A DNA stretch of 15,281 nt from an uncultured Mollicutes bacterium (GCA_947166335.1 CAMVDS010000020.1:1-15281), one strand, 5' to 3'; positions 1 to 7,458 are shown, numbered from the stretch's first letter. The notes: generated by a model from the sequence alone, not told the origin. A program made the numbers and translations.

Positions 1-432
<432 letters not shown>

Positions 433-547
433 TTTATGTTTTGTTTGTTTTGCTCTTATTATTAATTCGCTTTGCGCTTTTTATTTTGCCTGTCTATGTT
501 CAGTTTTCAAAGACCTATCTAATCGCACGTTTTTATCCGCGTGCTTT
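433..547 (-). other. rRNA operon leader with boxA-like element
   Basis: Transcribed leader between the rRNA promoter and mature 16S. On the minus strand it starts with a small hairpin (GCACG/CGTGC arms, about 523-542). It also contains GGTCTTTGAAAACTG at 501-515, which resembles the boxA-type antitermination and processing sequence common upstream of Bacillota 16S genes. The 3' partner of the RNase III processing stem would be in the 16S-23S spacer, outside the window. Confidence 0.6.
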
Positions 548-550
548 TTT

Positions 551-579
551 ATTGTATCATCTAACAATTAGTTTGTCAA
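551..579 (-). promoter_or_regulatory. rRNA operon promoter (proximal)
   Basis: Minus strand TTGACA (574-579), 17-bp spacer, TACAAT (551-556): a near-perfect sigma-A promoter. A very A/T-rich stretch upstream could act as an UP element. It reads directly into the 16S leader. Confidence 0.88.
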
Positions 580-620
580 TATAATTTTTTATCTTTTTTC
601 TATATTTTCATATATTTTTT

Positions 621-649
621 ATTATTGATTTTTATATGTACTTTGTAAA
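621..649 (-). promoter_or_regulatory. Candidate second (distal) rRNA promoter
   Basis: Minus strand TTTACA (644-649), 17-bp spacer, AATAAT (621-626), each hexamer one base from consensus. It lies 70 bp upstream of the proximal promoter with the same orientation. Tandem rRNA promoters are common in Bacillota. The AT richness of the region makes a chance match possible. Confidence 0.5.
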
Positions 650-663
650 CCTTAATTATAATT

Positions 664-688
664 AAAAAACAAGAGAAAAACTCTCTTG
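664..688 (-). terminator. Rho-independent terminator after the 301-aa protein gene
   Basis: Minus strand hairpin CAAGAGA / TCTCTTG (arms 682-688 and 670-676, 5-nt loop) followed by a T run (664-669), starting within a few bases of the stop codon at 692. It isolates the rRNA promoters from the upstream gene. Confidence 0.9.
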
Positions 689-691
689 CTT

Positions 692-1597
692 TTAACCACA
701 TATCATTCCAATCTTTCCGTTTTGATATCCATCTATTCCATAACTTATTGAACTAGAATCTGTAATATTATCACCCGAATGAGTGCATGTTCCAATCTTT
801 CCTAAGTAAGATACGGCTTCACTAATAGCATCACCTAAAGATTGACCATAATCCTCTAAACTGCTATTTTCTGTTGAAACAGATCTTAATATAGCATTTG
901 AGAATGGTGTATCAACATCATTAAGATATATTCCCTTACATCCTAATTCTAATCTACCAGTTGTTGAAACATTAACATCATAATAAGTAACTAAATATAC
1001 TTCTTTTGGCATTCCAATGAATCTAGAAACAAATGATGGAATTGCTTTTTCTAAATTTTGTTTGAATTCTGAAATATCAACTCTATAAACAATTCTCATT
1101 TCTTTCTTATTTCCATAAAAGCTCATTTCAGCAACATTAAATTTAAAATTAGTAAGAGTTTCAGCATCACCTGTCATATAACTTAATGAACTATTAATAA
1201 CATAAGCAATAGTTGTATCACTATATTCATAATATTTAGTTGAACCACTATCTAAACCTGTTGAATATAATTTTTGAAAATCTAAATTTCCATCAGTTAT
1301 TAAATCAAAGTTTGTAAATATTGGTGTTAATTCTTCTTCTGCACTAGTTTTATCAAAAGGATTTTGAACTACATTCTTTTTTCCTTTTATATCATTAAAA
1401 TCATTAATCATTGTTTTTATTTTAACATCACCGATGCCTAAATCATTACAAGATTTACCATTAATGATTACTTTATCTCCGACTTTTAATTTGTTTGGAG
1501 TCATATTAATCAATACTAATGCTGTTATTAATAAAATTAGTAGTCCTAATACTAAAAATGCAACAAGACCAATAAAAAATTTAACTATACCTTTCAT
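692..1597 (-). CDS. Membrane-anchored extracytoplasmic protein of unknown function (301 aa)
   Basis: I do not recognise this family. One strong hydrophobic segment (about residues 8-31) follows a short basic N-terminus, so the protein is probably a signal-anchored membrane protein with the remaining ~270 residues outside. The outer part is polar, rich in Ser, Thr, Asn and Asp, with alternating strand-like stretches such as MRIVYRVDIS (167-176) and VYLVTYYDVNV (200-210). Four cysteines (50, 220, 271, 300), all outside, could form disulfides. The C-terminus carries two similar pieces, GKIGTC (266-271) and GKIGMIC (294-300). The start at 1597 is supported by an AGGAG site 8-12 nt upstream. The gene is monocistronic: a terminator lies just upstream and another just after. 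A lipid- or substrate-binding role is only a guess from the architecture. Confidence 0.8.
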   Translation of the reverse strand: MKGIVKFFIGLVAFLVLGLLILLITALVLINMTPNKLKVGDKVIINGKSCNDLGIGDVKIKTMINDFNDIKGKKNVVQNPFDKTSAEEELTPIFTNFDLITDGNLDFQKLYSTGLDSGSTKYYEYSDTTIAYVINSSLSYMTGDAETLTNFKFNVAEMSFYGNKKEMRIVYRVDISEFKQNLEKAIPSFVSRFIGMPKEVYLVTYYDVNVSTTGRLELGCKGIYLNDVDTPFSNAILRSVSTENSSLEDYGQSLGDAISEAVSYLGKIGTCTHSGDNITDSSSISYGIDGYQNGKIGMICG

Positions 1598-1620
1598 GGT
1601 ATCACTCCTAACATATGTAT

Positions 1621-1626
1621 ATTATA
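1621..1626 (-). promoter_or_regulatory. Candidate -10 element for the 301-aa protein gene
   Basis: A perfect TATAAT on the minus strand, about 24 bp upstream of the start codon. The expected -35 position falls inside the terminator hairpin of the upstream operon and shows no good TTGACA match. Either the promoter is weak or the gene also depends on read-through. Confidence 0.45.
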
Positions 1627-1637
1627 CACTTTTTTCG

Positions 1638-1664
1638 AAAAAAAAGTTAGAAATAATCTAACTT
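1638..1664 (-). terminator. Terminator of the ligase-symporter-amidohydrolase operon
   Basis: Minus strand hairpin AAGTTAGA / TCTAACTT (arms 1657-1664 and 1644-1651, 5-nt loop) followed by a T run (1638-1643, extending from the stem). It begins only 4 nt after the amidohydrolase stop codon and marks the end of the T-box controlled operon. Confidence 0.92.
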
Positions 1665-1667
1665 CTT

Positions 1668-2501
1668 TTAAATGTTTAAATTTAATAATCTAACTGCGTT
1701 TTTAAATAGAATGTTTTCTTTGTCTTCTTCTTTGATTTTTTTAAATGAATTAAAAGTATCAATTGACTCTTTTTGACTCATCCAAGGGCAATCAGTGGCA
1801 AATAGTATTCTTTCGCTTCCAAATGTATCAATAAACTTAAGTAATGTATCTTCATCCATTAAGGGATATTTAACGCCTTCCATTAGTAAAGTTCCTAAGC
1901 TTAACGCTAAATCAAAATATATATCATAACCCTTAAATTCATCAATAATCATATCCCATTTAAATGTATAACCCATATGAGCTAAAATGAATGTTCCTTT
2001 ATGTTTAAGTTTACAAAGCATATTTTTTATTCTTTCTGGAGTTGCTCTAACGACATCCTTAGAACCATAATCTATTCCAGAATGAATAATGACAATTAAA
2101 CCAATTTCAAAGGCATAATCAATTATATCAATCATTTTAGGATCATCTATAAATACACTTTGATAATCAGGATGGAATTTTATTCCTTTTATTCCATTTT
2201 CTTTTAATCTGTTTAATTCATTTTTATAATCAGGATAATCAGGATGCATTCCGCCAAAAGAAATAAACTTATCTAATTTATTATTCTCTATTGCACAATC
2301 ATTAATCTTTATAACATGTTTTGGATTAGTAATAACTGGAAGTAATACAGAAATGTCTATATTAGCCTCTTTCATTGATTTTTCTAATCCTTTTATTGTT
2401 CCATCTGTTTTAGCAACAAAACCAGCCTTAGCTTCTAAATAAGGAATTGTTTTAACTGCTAGTTCATCAGGAAAAGTATGTGTATGAAAATCTATAATCA
2501 T
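1668..2501 (-). CDS. Amidohydrolase-2 family (TIM-barrel metal-dependent) enzyme
   Basis: A 277-aa protein with the layout of the amidohydrolase-related family that includes ACMSD, gamma-resorcylate decarboxylase and various hydrolases. Seen in sequence: the N-terminal metal-binding HTH (His6, His8), GMHP (His86), KFHP (107-111), a barrel-strand HSG (His140), LAHMG (His175), and the late FATDCPW with Asp237. These match the expected His/Asp metal ligands, so the enzyme looks intact. The family covers both hydrolysis and non-oxidative decarboxylation of aromatic or unsaturated acids, and the substrate cannot be read from sequence. It is the last gene of the operon. Its ATG overlaps the symporter stop by one base (TAATG), with GAGG just upstream inside the symporter gene, which implies translational coupling. 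A terminator follows directly. Confidence 0.88.
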   Translation of the reverse strand: MIIDFHTHTFPDELAVKTIPYLEAKAGFVAKTDGTIKGLEKSMKEANIDISVLLPVITNPKHVIKINDCAIENNKLDKFISFGGMHPDYPDYKNELNRLKENGIKGIKFHPDYQSVFIDDPKMIDIIDYAFEIGLIVIIHSGIDYGSKDVVRATPERIKNMLCKLKHKGTFILAHMGYTFKWDMIIDEFKGYDIYFDLALSLGTLLMEGVKYPLMDEDTLLKFIDTFGSERILFATDCPWMSQKESIDTFNSFKKIKEEDKENILFKNAVRLLNLNI

Positions 2502-4177
2502 TATTTTTCCTCAACTAATGTTTCTTCACTAACGACTTCTTCATTAGCTTTTTCTTCAGCTTTCTTTTCTTCCATTTTATCGTATTGATCAGCATCTTCA
2601 TAAGCAGTTGATATTTCTTCAGCAAATTCTTTATCAATTTCATAAGCTCTAAATAAATCTTCAACTAATTCATGATCAGGTTTCTTAGTGAATGAACTTA
2701 CAATTGGAACAATAGCAAATCCAATTACCATTCCAAGAACTCCCATATAAATTGAATCAGAGAAATCGAACCATAAAATCTTGAAAGTCTCTCCATTAAT
2801 TGTTAATTGTGAAGAAATTTGTGGATGAACGCCGGCTAAGCTTAAGATTAAACCTAAAACTGAAATACCTACACCTGCAGCAAAGCAAGCCCATACTGAA
2901 GCCTTTGTTGTTTTCTTCCAATATAAGCCAAATAAGAATGGAGCTAAGAAGGCACCTGAAATAGCACCCCAAGAAATACCCATTAATGAAGCTATATCTT
3001 TCTTTAGATTAGCAGGTACTCCATCACTACTTGTTAGAATAGCTATTCCAGCTGATACAGCAATGAATACTACTACTAACACTCTAAGCCATGTCATCTT
3101 TTTCTTTTCACTACAATTTTTATTTCTATCAATTAAATCAAATGTAACTGTAGCACTTGATGTATGAACTAAACCAGCAAGAGTAGACATACTAGCAGCA
3201 AGTACTAATACAATTACAATAGCAACGATAACAACATTTAAGCTTGATACCATCTTAGTAATTACATTACCTTTATTTACACCTTCTGCCATAAATAATT
3301 GCCCAAATCCACCTAAGAAATAACATCCCCCAGCAACTACTACAGCAAATATAGTTGAAATTAATGCACCTTTTTGAATTTGTTTTCCATCATTAATGGC
3401 ATAGAATTTACCAACCATTTGAGGAAGACCCCAACATCCTAGAGATGTTAATAATACAACAAATATTAAGTGTACTGGATCTGGTCCAAAGATGGATGCA
3501 AATTCCCATCCTTTATTTGATAGTTCACCGATTGATTTAGTTAAACCACCATTTTGCATTAATACACCAACAACTACTAAAACAATACCAACTAACATAA
3601 TAATACCTTGTACAAATGAGTTAATTGCAGTAGACATTAAACCACCAACAATTACATATGCACCTGTAGCAACAGATATAATTAAAATCCATACCCAATA
3701 AGGAACTGCGCTTGAGAAACAGTTTGAAAATAGTGTTCCTAAGCCATTATATAAGGCTGCAGTATATGGAATTAAGAAGATAAATACGATTAATGCAGCA
3801 GCAATCTTTAAGCCTTTTGATTGGAATCTCTTACCAAAGAAATCAGGCATTGTTGCACTCTTCATCTTTTGTGTTACTTGTCTAGTACGTTTTCCTAAAA
3901 CCTTCCAAGCAAGTAATGAACCAATAAATGCATTACCTAAACCTATCCAAAGTGCAGATACACCAAATAATAAACCAAAGCTACCTGCATATCCTATAAA
4001 TATAACTGCAGAGAAATAACTAGTACCATATGCAAAAGCACTTAACCATGGTCCTACTTTTCTACCACCAAGTACGAAATCATTTGAATTTGCTGCCTTT
4101 TTTCTACAGTAAAAACCAATGTAGAATGTTACTGCAAAGAAAATGACAATAAATAAAATCTTAATAAACAATTCCAT
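2501..4177 (-). CDS. Sodium:solute symporter (SSS/SLC5 family)
   Basis: A 558-aa polytopic membrane protein with about 13 predicted hydrophobic segments. The family's N-terminal pattern is visible: a first TM (about 5-23), the loop SNDFVLGGRKVGPW (31-44; LGGR signature as in PutP and PanF), then AFAYGTSYFSA where the sodium and substrate sites form. The protein should import a small solute, typically a carboxylate or amino acid, with Na+. It ends in a long acidic, Glu/Lys-rich cytoplasmic tail (about 500-558), longer than usual. The gene starts 14 nt after the ligase stop, with a good AGGAGG overlapping the ligase end, and overlaps the amidohydrolase start. The substrate is unknown. Context suggests it imports the acid that the neighbouring ligase activates. 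Confidence 0.93.
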   Translation of the reverse strand: MELFIKILFIVIFFAVTFYIGFYCRKKAANSNDFVLGGRKVGPWLSAFAYGTSYFSAVIFIGYAGSFGLLFGVSALWIGLGNAFIGSLLAWKVLGKRTRQVTQKMKSATMPDFFGKRFQSKGLKIAAALIVFIFLIPYTAALYNGLGTLFSNCFSSAVPYWVWILIISVATGAYVIVGGLMSTAINSFVQGIIMLVGIVLVVVGVLMQNGGLTKSIGELSNKGWEFASIFGPDPVHLIFVVLLTSLGCWGLPQMVGKFYAINDGKQIQKGALISTIFAVVVAGGCYFLGGFGQLFMAEGVNKGNVITKMVSSLNVVIVAIVIVLVLAASMSTLAGLVHTSSATVTFDLIDRNKNCSEKKKMTWLRVLVVVFIAVSAGIAILTSSDGVPANLKKDIASLMGISWGAISGAFLAPFLFGLYWKKTTKASVWACFAAGVGISVLGLILSLAGVHPQISSQLTINGETFKILWFDFSDSIYMGVLGMVIGFAIVPIVSSFTKKPDHELVEDLFRAYEIDKEFAEEISTAYEDADQYDKMEEKKAEEKANEEVVSEETLVEEK

Positions 4178-4191
4178 TTTTATGTTTCCTC

Positions 4192-5826
4192 CTATTTAGT
4201 TGTTTGCTTTTCAACTAATCTACCACCACAATACTTTTCACGTAATTTTGGTTTTTCAATTTTACCTGTAGGGTTACGTGGAATATCAGCGAAGATAATC
4301 TTTCTAGGTCTCTTATATCTAGGCATTCCTTCACAGAATTTATTAATTTCATCTTCTGTTAAAGTGAATCCTTCTTTAACTTCTATAACAGCTGTAGCTA
4401 TTTCACCTAATCTATCATCAGGCATACCGATAACGGCTACATCTCTTACTTTATCATTCTTTCTGATGAAGTTTTCTATTTCTACTGGATATAAGTTTTC
4501 ACCACCAGTAATAATTACATCTTTCTTTCTATCAACTAAATAGATGAAGCCATCTTCATCAAGCTTAGCCATATCACCTGTATATAGCCAACCATCTTTA
4601 AGTATTTCTTTTGTTGCTTCTTCATTATGGTAATAACATAACATTACTCCAGGTCCCTTAACAGCAAGTTCTCCAACTTCTCCTTGCTTTACAGGGTTAC
4701 CTTTATCATCTACTACTTTTGTTTCCCATAAATATCCAGCTTTACCAATTGCTCCAACCTTGTTTATATTTTCAATTCCTAAATGAACACAACCAGGTCC
4801 AATTGATTCTGATAGGCCATAATTAGTATCATATTGATGGTTAGGGAATACTTTCTTCCATCTAGCGATTAATGATGGTGGTACTGGTTGAGCACCTATA
4901 TGCATTAATCTCCAACTTGATAAATCATAATCTGATAGTTTTAAATCTCCTCTATCGATTGAATCTAATATATCTTGAACCCATGGTACTAATAACCATA
5001 CGATTGTTGCTCCTTCATCACTAACTGCATGGAAAATCCATTCAGGTTTAACCCCTCTAAGTAATACACCCTTACTTGCTGAAATTAAACTACCAAACCA
5101 ATGCATTTTAGCGCCTGTATGATATAGAGGTGGAATGCATAAGAATACATCATCTTTAGTTTGCTTATGATGATTTTGTTCTGTTCTACATGAATTAATT
5201 AATGCTCTATGAGCATGTAGAATAGCTTTAGGGAATCCTGTAGTTCCACTTGAAAAATATATAGCTGCATAATCATCTTCATTTAAATCAATAACTGGTT
5301 TTTTAGAAGTATAATATTTTATTTGGTCTTCATAATTCTTAGCAAAAGGGACATCTTCATTACCAACAAATATCATATTCTTTACTCTTGGAACTTGATC
5401 TTTAATTGAAGAAACACGTTCAATAAATTCAGGTCCAAAGATTAACATATCTACATCAGCTAATTCTAAGCAATATTTTATTTCTTCAGCTGCATATCTA
5501 TAATTTAGTGGTACAGCTAAAGCTCCTGTCTTTAAAACACCAAAATAAATTGGAAGCCATTCTAAGCAGTTCATTAATAAAATCGCTACTTTATCACCTT
5601 TTTTAATTCCTAAGCTTAAAATCATATTAGCAATTCTATTACTTGTTCTATTAAAGTCTTCCCAAGTAATACTTCTTCTGTATTGCTTTGCAGCAACAGG
5701 TTCAACAAGACTAAATTCTTTCCAAGTCTTATAATGTTCAGGCTTTTTAGTAGGGTTAATTTCTACTAATGCTTCATCATCTGGATATTGCCAAGCATTC
5801 CTTTCTAGTAAATCAGTAATAATCAT
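4192..5826 (-). CDS. Acyl-CoA ligase-like AMP-forming synthetase (class I adenylate-forming enzyme)
   Basis: A 544-aa enzyme that should activate a carboxylic acid with ATP to an acyl-adenylate and pass it to CoA. The core motifs are all present: SSGTTGFPK (192-200, phosphate loop), YGLSES (336-341), YTGD (415-418), DRKKDVIITGGENLYPVEIE (432-451, hinge and lid), and PRNPTGKIEK (516-525) with the catalytic Lys522. The length and motifs resemble 4-coumarate/medium-to-long-chain acyl-CoA ligases rather than short PaaK-type arylacetate ligases. About 30 extra residues (25-52) sit near the N-terminus before the usual TWEDF segment. No carrier-protein domain is present, so CoA is the likely acceptor. 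AGGAG precedes the start at 5826. It is the first gene after a T-box leader, which is unexpected for this family; the apparent tyrosine specificity suggests an aryl acid, but that is inference. Confidence 0.92.
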   Translation of the reverse strand: MIITDLLERNAWQYPDDEALVEINPTKKPEHYKTWKEFSLVEPVAAKQYRRSITWEDFNRTSNRIANMILSLGIKKGDKVAILLMNCLEWLPIYFGVLKTGALAVPLNYRYAAEEIKYCLELADVDMLIFGPEFIERVSSIKDQVPRVKNMIFVGNEDVPFAKNYEDQIKYYTSKKPVIDLNEDDYAAIYFSSGTTGFPKAILHAHRALINSCRTEQNHHKQTKDDVFLCIPPLYHTGAKMHWFGSLISASKGVLLRGVKPEWIFHAVSDEGATIVWLLVPWVQDILDSIDRGDLKLSDYDLSSWRLMHIGAQPVPPSLIARWKKVFPNHQYDTNYGLSESIGPGCVHLGIENINKVGAIGKAGYLWETKVVDDKGNPVKQGEVGELAVKGPGVMLCYYHNEEATKEILKDGWLYTGDMAKLDEDGFIYLVDRKKDVIITGGENLYPVEIENFIRKNDKVRDVAVIGMPDDRLGEIATAVIEVKEGFTLTEDEINKFCEGMPRYKRPRKIIFADIPRNPTGKIEKPKLREKYCGGRLVEKQTTK

Positions 5827-5848
5827 AATTTCACTCCTTTTTTTATAT

Positions 5849-5879
5849 AAAAAAAACGCCTTTCAAATAGAAAGGACGT
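5849..5879 (-). terminator. T-box regulated terminator
   Basis: Minus strand hairpin ACG-T-CCTTTC / GAAAGGCGT (one bulged T, 5-nt loop) followed by eight T (5849-5856). The 5' arm overlaps the 3' part of the antiterminator, so terminator and antiterminator are mutually exclusive, as in all transcriptional T-boxes. Confidence 0.9.
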
Positions 5880-6103
5880 ATAATAACGTGGTACCACCTT
5901 TTTTTATTATTATCTTACGATAACAACCTCATCAAGCACTAATATGCTTTATCTCTATAACGGGAGAGCCCGGAGAAGCCTACTATAAGTTCAGCTATCT
6001 GCTCCAAAAATGTATTCAACATTAATATCTAATTACTTTTCACCAACCAGTAACTCTCTAAATAGAATCTTAATATCTACTTCTTTTTCATCATCGCATT
6101 TAC
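5849..6103 (-). promoter_or_regulatory. T-box riboswitch, apparent tyrosine specifier (UAC)
   Basis: A full T-box leader precedes the ligase gene. Elements in order on the minus strand: Stem I with AGTA on its 5' side, AGAGAG and GGTTGGTG in the apical part, the specifier side TGAATACA, then GGAGC, the AGCTGAAC...ATAGTAGG and TCCGGG...CCCGTTA conserved blocks of Stem II/IIA and Stem III, the T-box core GGTGGTACCACG (5887-5898), and the terminator. The codon following GAA in the specifier loop is UAC (6012-6014), i.e. Tyr. AUAUUAA / UUAAUGU pairing above the loop supports that register. The bulge UGGU would pair with an ACCA end, so it needs an A73 tRNA; the tRNA-Tyr in this window has A73 and anticodon GUA. 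Uncharged tRNA-Tyr should therefore turn on the operon. The T-box call is near certain; the codon call is about 0.8. Confidence 0.95.
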
Positions 6104-6109
6104 AAAAAT

Positions 6110-6138
6110 ATCTTATCATTTTAAATTATTAAAGTCAA
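6110..6138 (-). promoter_or_regulatory. Promoter of the T-box operon
   Basis: Minus strand TTGACT (6133-6138), 17-bp spacer, TAAGAT (6110-6115). It lies just downstream of the previous gene's terminator and a few bases upstream of T-box Stem I, so the start site would be near 6103. Confidence 0.75.
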
Positions 6139-6145
6139 TACTTAT

Positions 6146-6174
6146 AAAAACAAAACCATTAGGTTTTCTAATGG
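6146..6174 (-). terminator. Terminator of the zinc-ribbon membrane protein gene
   Basis: Minus strand hairpin CCATTAG / CTAATGG (arms 6168-6174 and 6156-6162, 5-nt loop) followed by TTTTGTTTTT, starting right after the stop codon at 6176. It separates this gene from the T-box operon promoter. Confidence 0.88.
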
Positions 6175-6175
6175 C

Positions 6176-7093
6176 TTATCTATTTCTTCTTTTTTTAGGT
6201 TTTTCGAAGATACTATTTTCAGGATCTACAAGGCTTACATCGAAGTAAACAAATCTTTCTCCTTCATAATTTCTTCTACCAAAATAATAATCTACAAATG
6301 CTCTATATCCTTCATGATATTCAACATTTTGTTTAAAATGAACAATTAGATTCTTTTCTAAAGCTTTAATGGCTTGTTCTCTTTTAACGTTCATTAAAAA
6401 CATATAATATTCAATACATACACTACTATATGAATCTACGAATCTAATATCAAAGTTATATTTAGCATCTTTCTTGCCTTCAACAGGTGGAATCATTTGA
6501 CTAAATAAAGCATTCATCTTTTTAGATGCTTGACATATTCTAATTAAATCTATAAATGCTCTTGGAATAACTGTTAAAATTAATAAAGCTAAGCATGGCC
6601 AAACTAATATAAAATCTACGATATAAAATAATACTCTTAAAAGTCCATGTTCATTTTCATCAATAATACCATTAGAATAATATATAATCTTTCTTCGTGT
6701 TCCAGTTGATTCTTCTTTAACAAATCCGTTAAAGCCATGACCAACAAATGCACAGAAATCTTTATAGAATGGGAAGGAAGCTATTAGTGCACAAGCAACA
6801 ATGCTCATTACAAAGAAAGGTGTAGAATCATCTTTATCAAAAAAGACTATCGCAAGAATTAATGCAGTTACTGAAATGATAAAGCATATAACTCTAAGAA
6901 TAGTTCTATTAATTCTAATTCTACTAACTTGTCTTATATCTGCTATTTGCTTTTCAACATACATATTATAGCATTTAGGGCAGTATACTTCCCCATCCAT
7001 TATTCCATATTTAGAATTAAATTGTTCTCCACATAAGCTACATTTAATAACACAATTAGACTTTGCCATTTGCATAGTTCGCTTATCTTTCAT
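6176..7093 (-). CDS. Zinc-ribbon membrane protein of unknown function (305 aa)
   Basis: I do not recognise a named family. The N-terminus has a four-cysteine zinc-ribbon pattern, CSLC (Cys18, Cys21) and CPKC (Cys38, Cys41), spaced like LIM- or ribbon-type Zn knuckles. Hydrophobic segments follow at about 64-85, 92-110 and 151-183, with a basic and polar stretch between, then a soluble ~120-residue C-terminal domain and a basic end (KPKKRRNR). The predicted layout is a cytosolic zinc ribbon attached to a three- or four-pass membrane region. The start at 7093 has an AAGGCGGTG Shine-Dalgarno-like site at suitable distance; Met7 and Met9 are alternatives that leave the ribbon intact. The gene is monocistronic, between the tRNA-Tyr terminator and its own terminator. 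I could not assign a convincing promoter in the AT-rich 7094-7225. Confidence 0.8.
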   Translation of the reverse strand: MKDKRTMQMAKSNCVIKCSLCGEQFNSKYGIMDGEVYCPKCYNMYVEKQIADIRQVSRIRINRTILRVICFIISVTALILAIVFFDKDDSTPFFVMSIVACALIASFPFYKDFCAFVGHGFNGFVKEESTGTRRKIIYYSNGIIDENEHGLLRVLFYIVDFILVWPCLALLILTVIPRAFIDLIRICQASKKMNALFSQMIPPVEGKKDAKYNFDIRFVDSYSSVCIEYYMFLMNVKREQAIKALEKNLIVHFKQNVEYHEGYRAFVDYYFGRRNYEGERFVYFDVSLVDPENSIFEKPKKRRNR

Positions 7094-7224
7094 AATGCCA
7101 CCGCCTTCATCTAAGAACTAAAAATGTAAATAATATTGGATAAATATCAAAAAATATTGATACAGAGATATAATTATTTTAACACGAAGTTTACCATTTT
7201 GAAACAAAAAATTAGATTTTTTGT

Positions 7225-7252
7225 ATAAAAAATACTTTGGATGCCCAAAGTA
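7225..7252 (-). terminator. tRNA-Tyr terminator
   Basis: Minus strand hairpin TACTTTGG / CCAAAGTA (arms 7245-7252 and 7233-7240, loop GCAT) followed by TTTTTT (7227-7232). It starts 12 nt after the tRNA CCA end. Confidence 0.93.
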
Positions 7253-7264
7253 CGTAATTCATAG

Positions 7265-7349
7265 TGGTGGGAGGAGGTGGTTTCGAACCACCGAACCCGA
7301 TGGGATCAGATTTACAGTCTGACGCGTTTAGCCTCTTCGCTATCCTCCC
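7265..7349 (-). tRNA. tRNA-Tyr (anticodon GUA)
   Basis: 85 nt including an encoded CCA end (7265-7267). Acceptor stem GGGAGGA pairs with TCCTCCC, discriminator A73 at 7268, anticodon GTA at 7313-7315, GGTTCGAAACC T-arm, and a long class II variable arm, as expected of bacterial tRNA-Tyr. It has its own promoter and terminator. It is the natural ligand for the T-box leader about 1.2 kb downstream: GUA reads the UAC specifier and the ACCA end fits the UGGU bulge. Confidence 0.98.
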
Positions 7350-7366
7350 AGGTCTTACGTTTCTCT

Positions 7367-7395
7367 ATTGTATAATAGTTTTAATAAAAACGCAA
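7367..7395 (-). promoter_or_regulatory. tRNA-Tyr promoter
   Basis: Minus strand TTGCGT (7390-7395), 17-bp spacer, TACAAT (7367-7372). The -10 is close to consensus and lies 17 bp upstream of the tRNA 5' end, so the gene need not depend on read-through from the parAB operon. Confidence 0.75.
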
Positions 7396-7458
7396 GTACT
7401 TTTTTAAAAAAACTTAGAAAATATATTAATAAGTTTTAATAAACAGCTTTTTCATATA

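Noticed and set aside
1434..1661. Plus-strand open frame of 75 codons opposite the 301-aa protein gene
   Set aside because: It is antisense to a gene with clear start, ribosome site and membrane topology, ends across a terminator, and has no family resemblance.
5887..5898. GTGGTACCACC palindrome as a protein operator
   Set aside because: It is the conserved T-box core, fully explained by the riboswitch.
7137..7160. TTTATCCA and ATCAA/TTGAT repeats upstream of the zinc-ribbon gene as DnaA boxes or an operator
   Set aside because: Only a single partial match to TTATCCACA with no cluster; the short inverted repeat is expected by chance in such AT-rich DNA.
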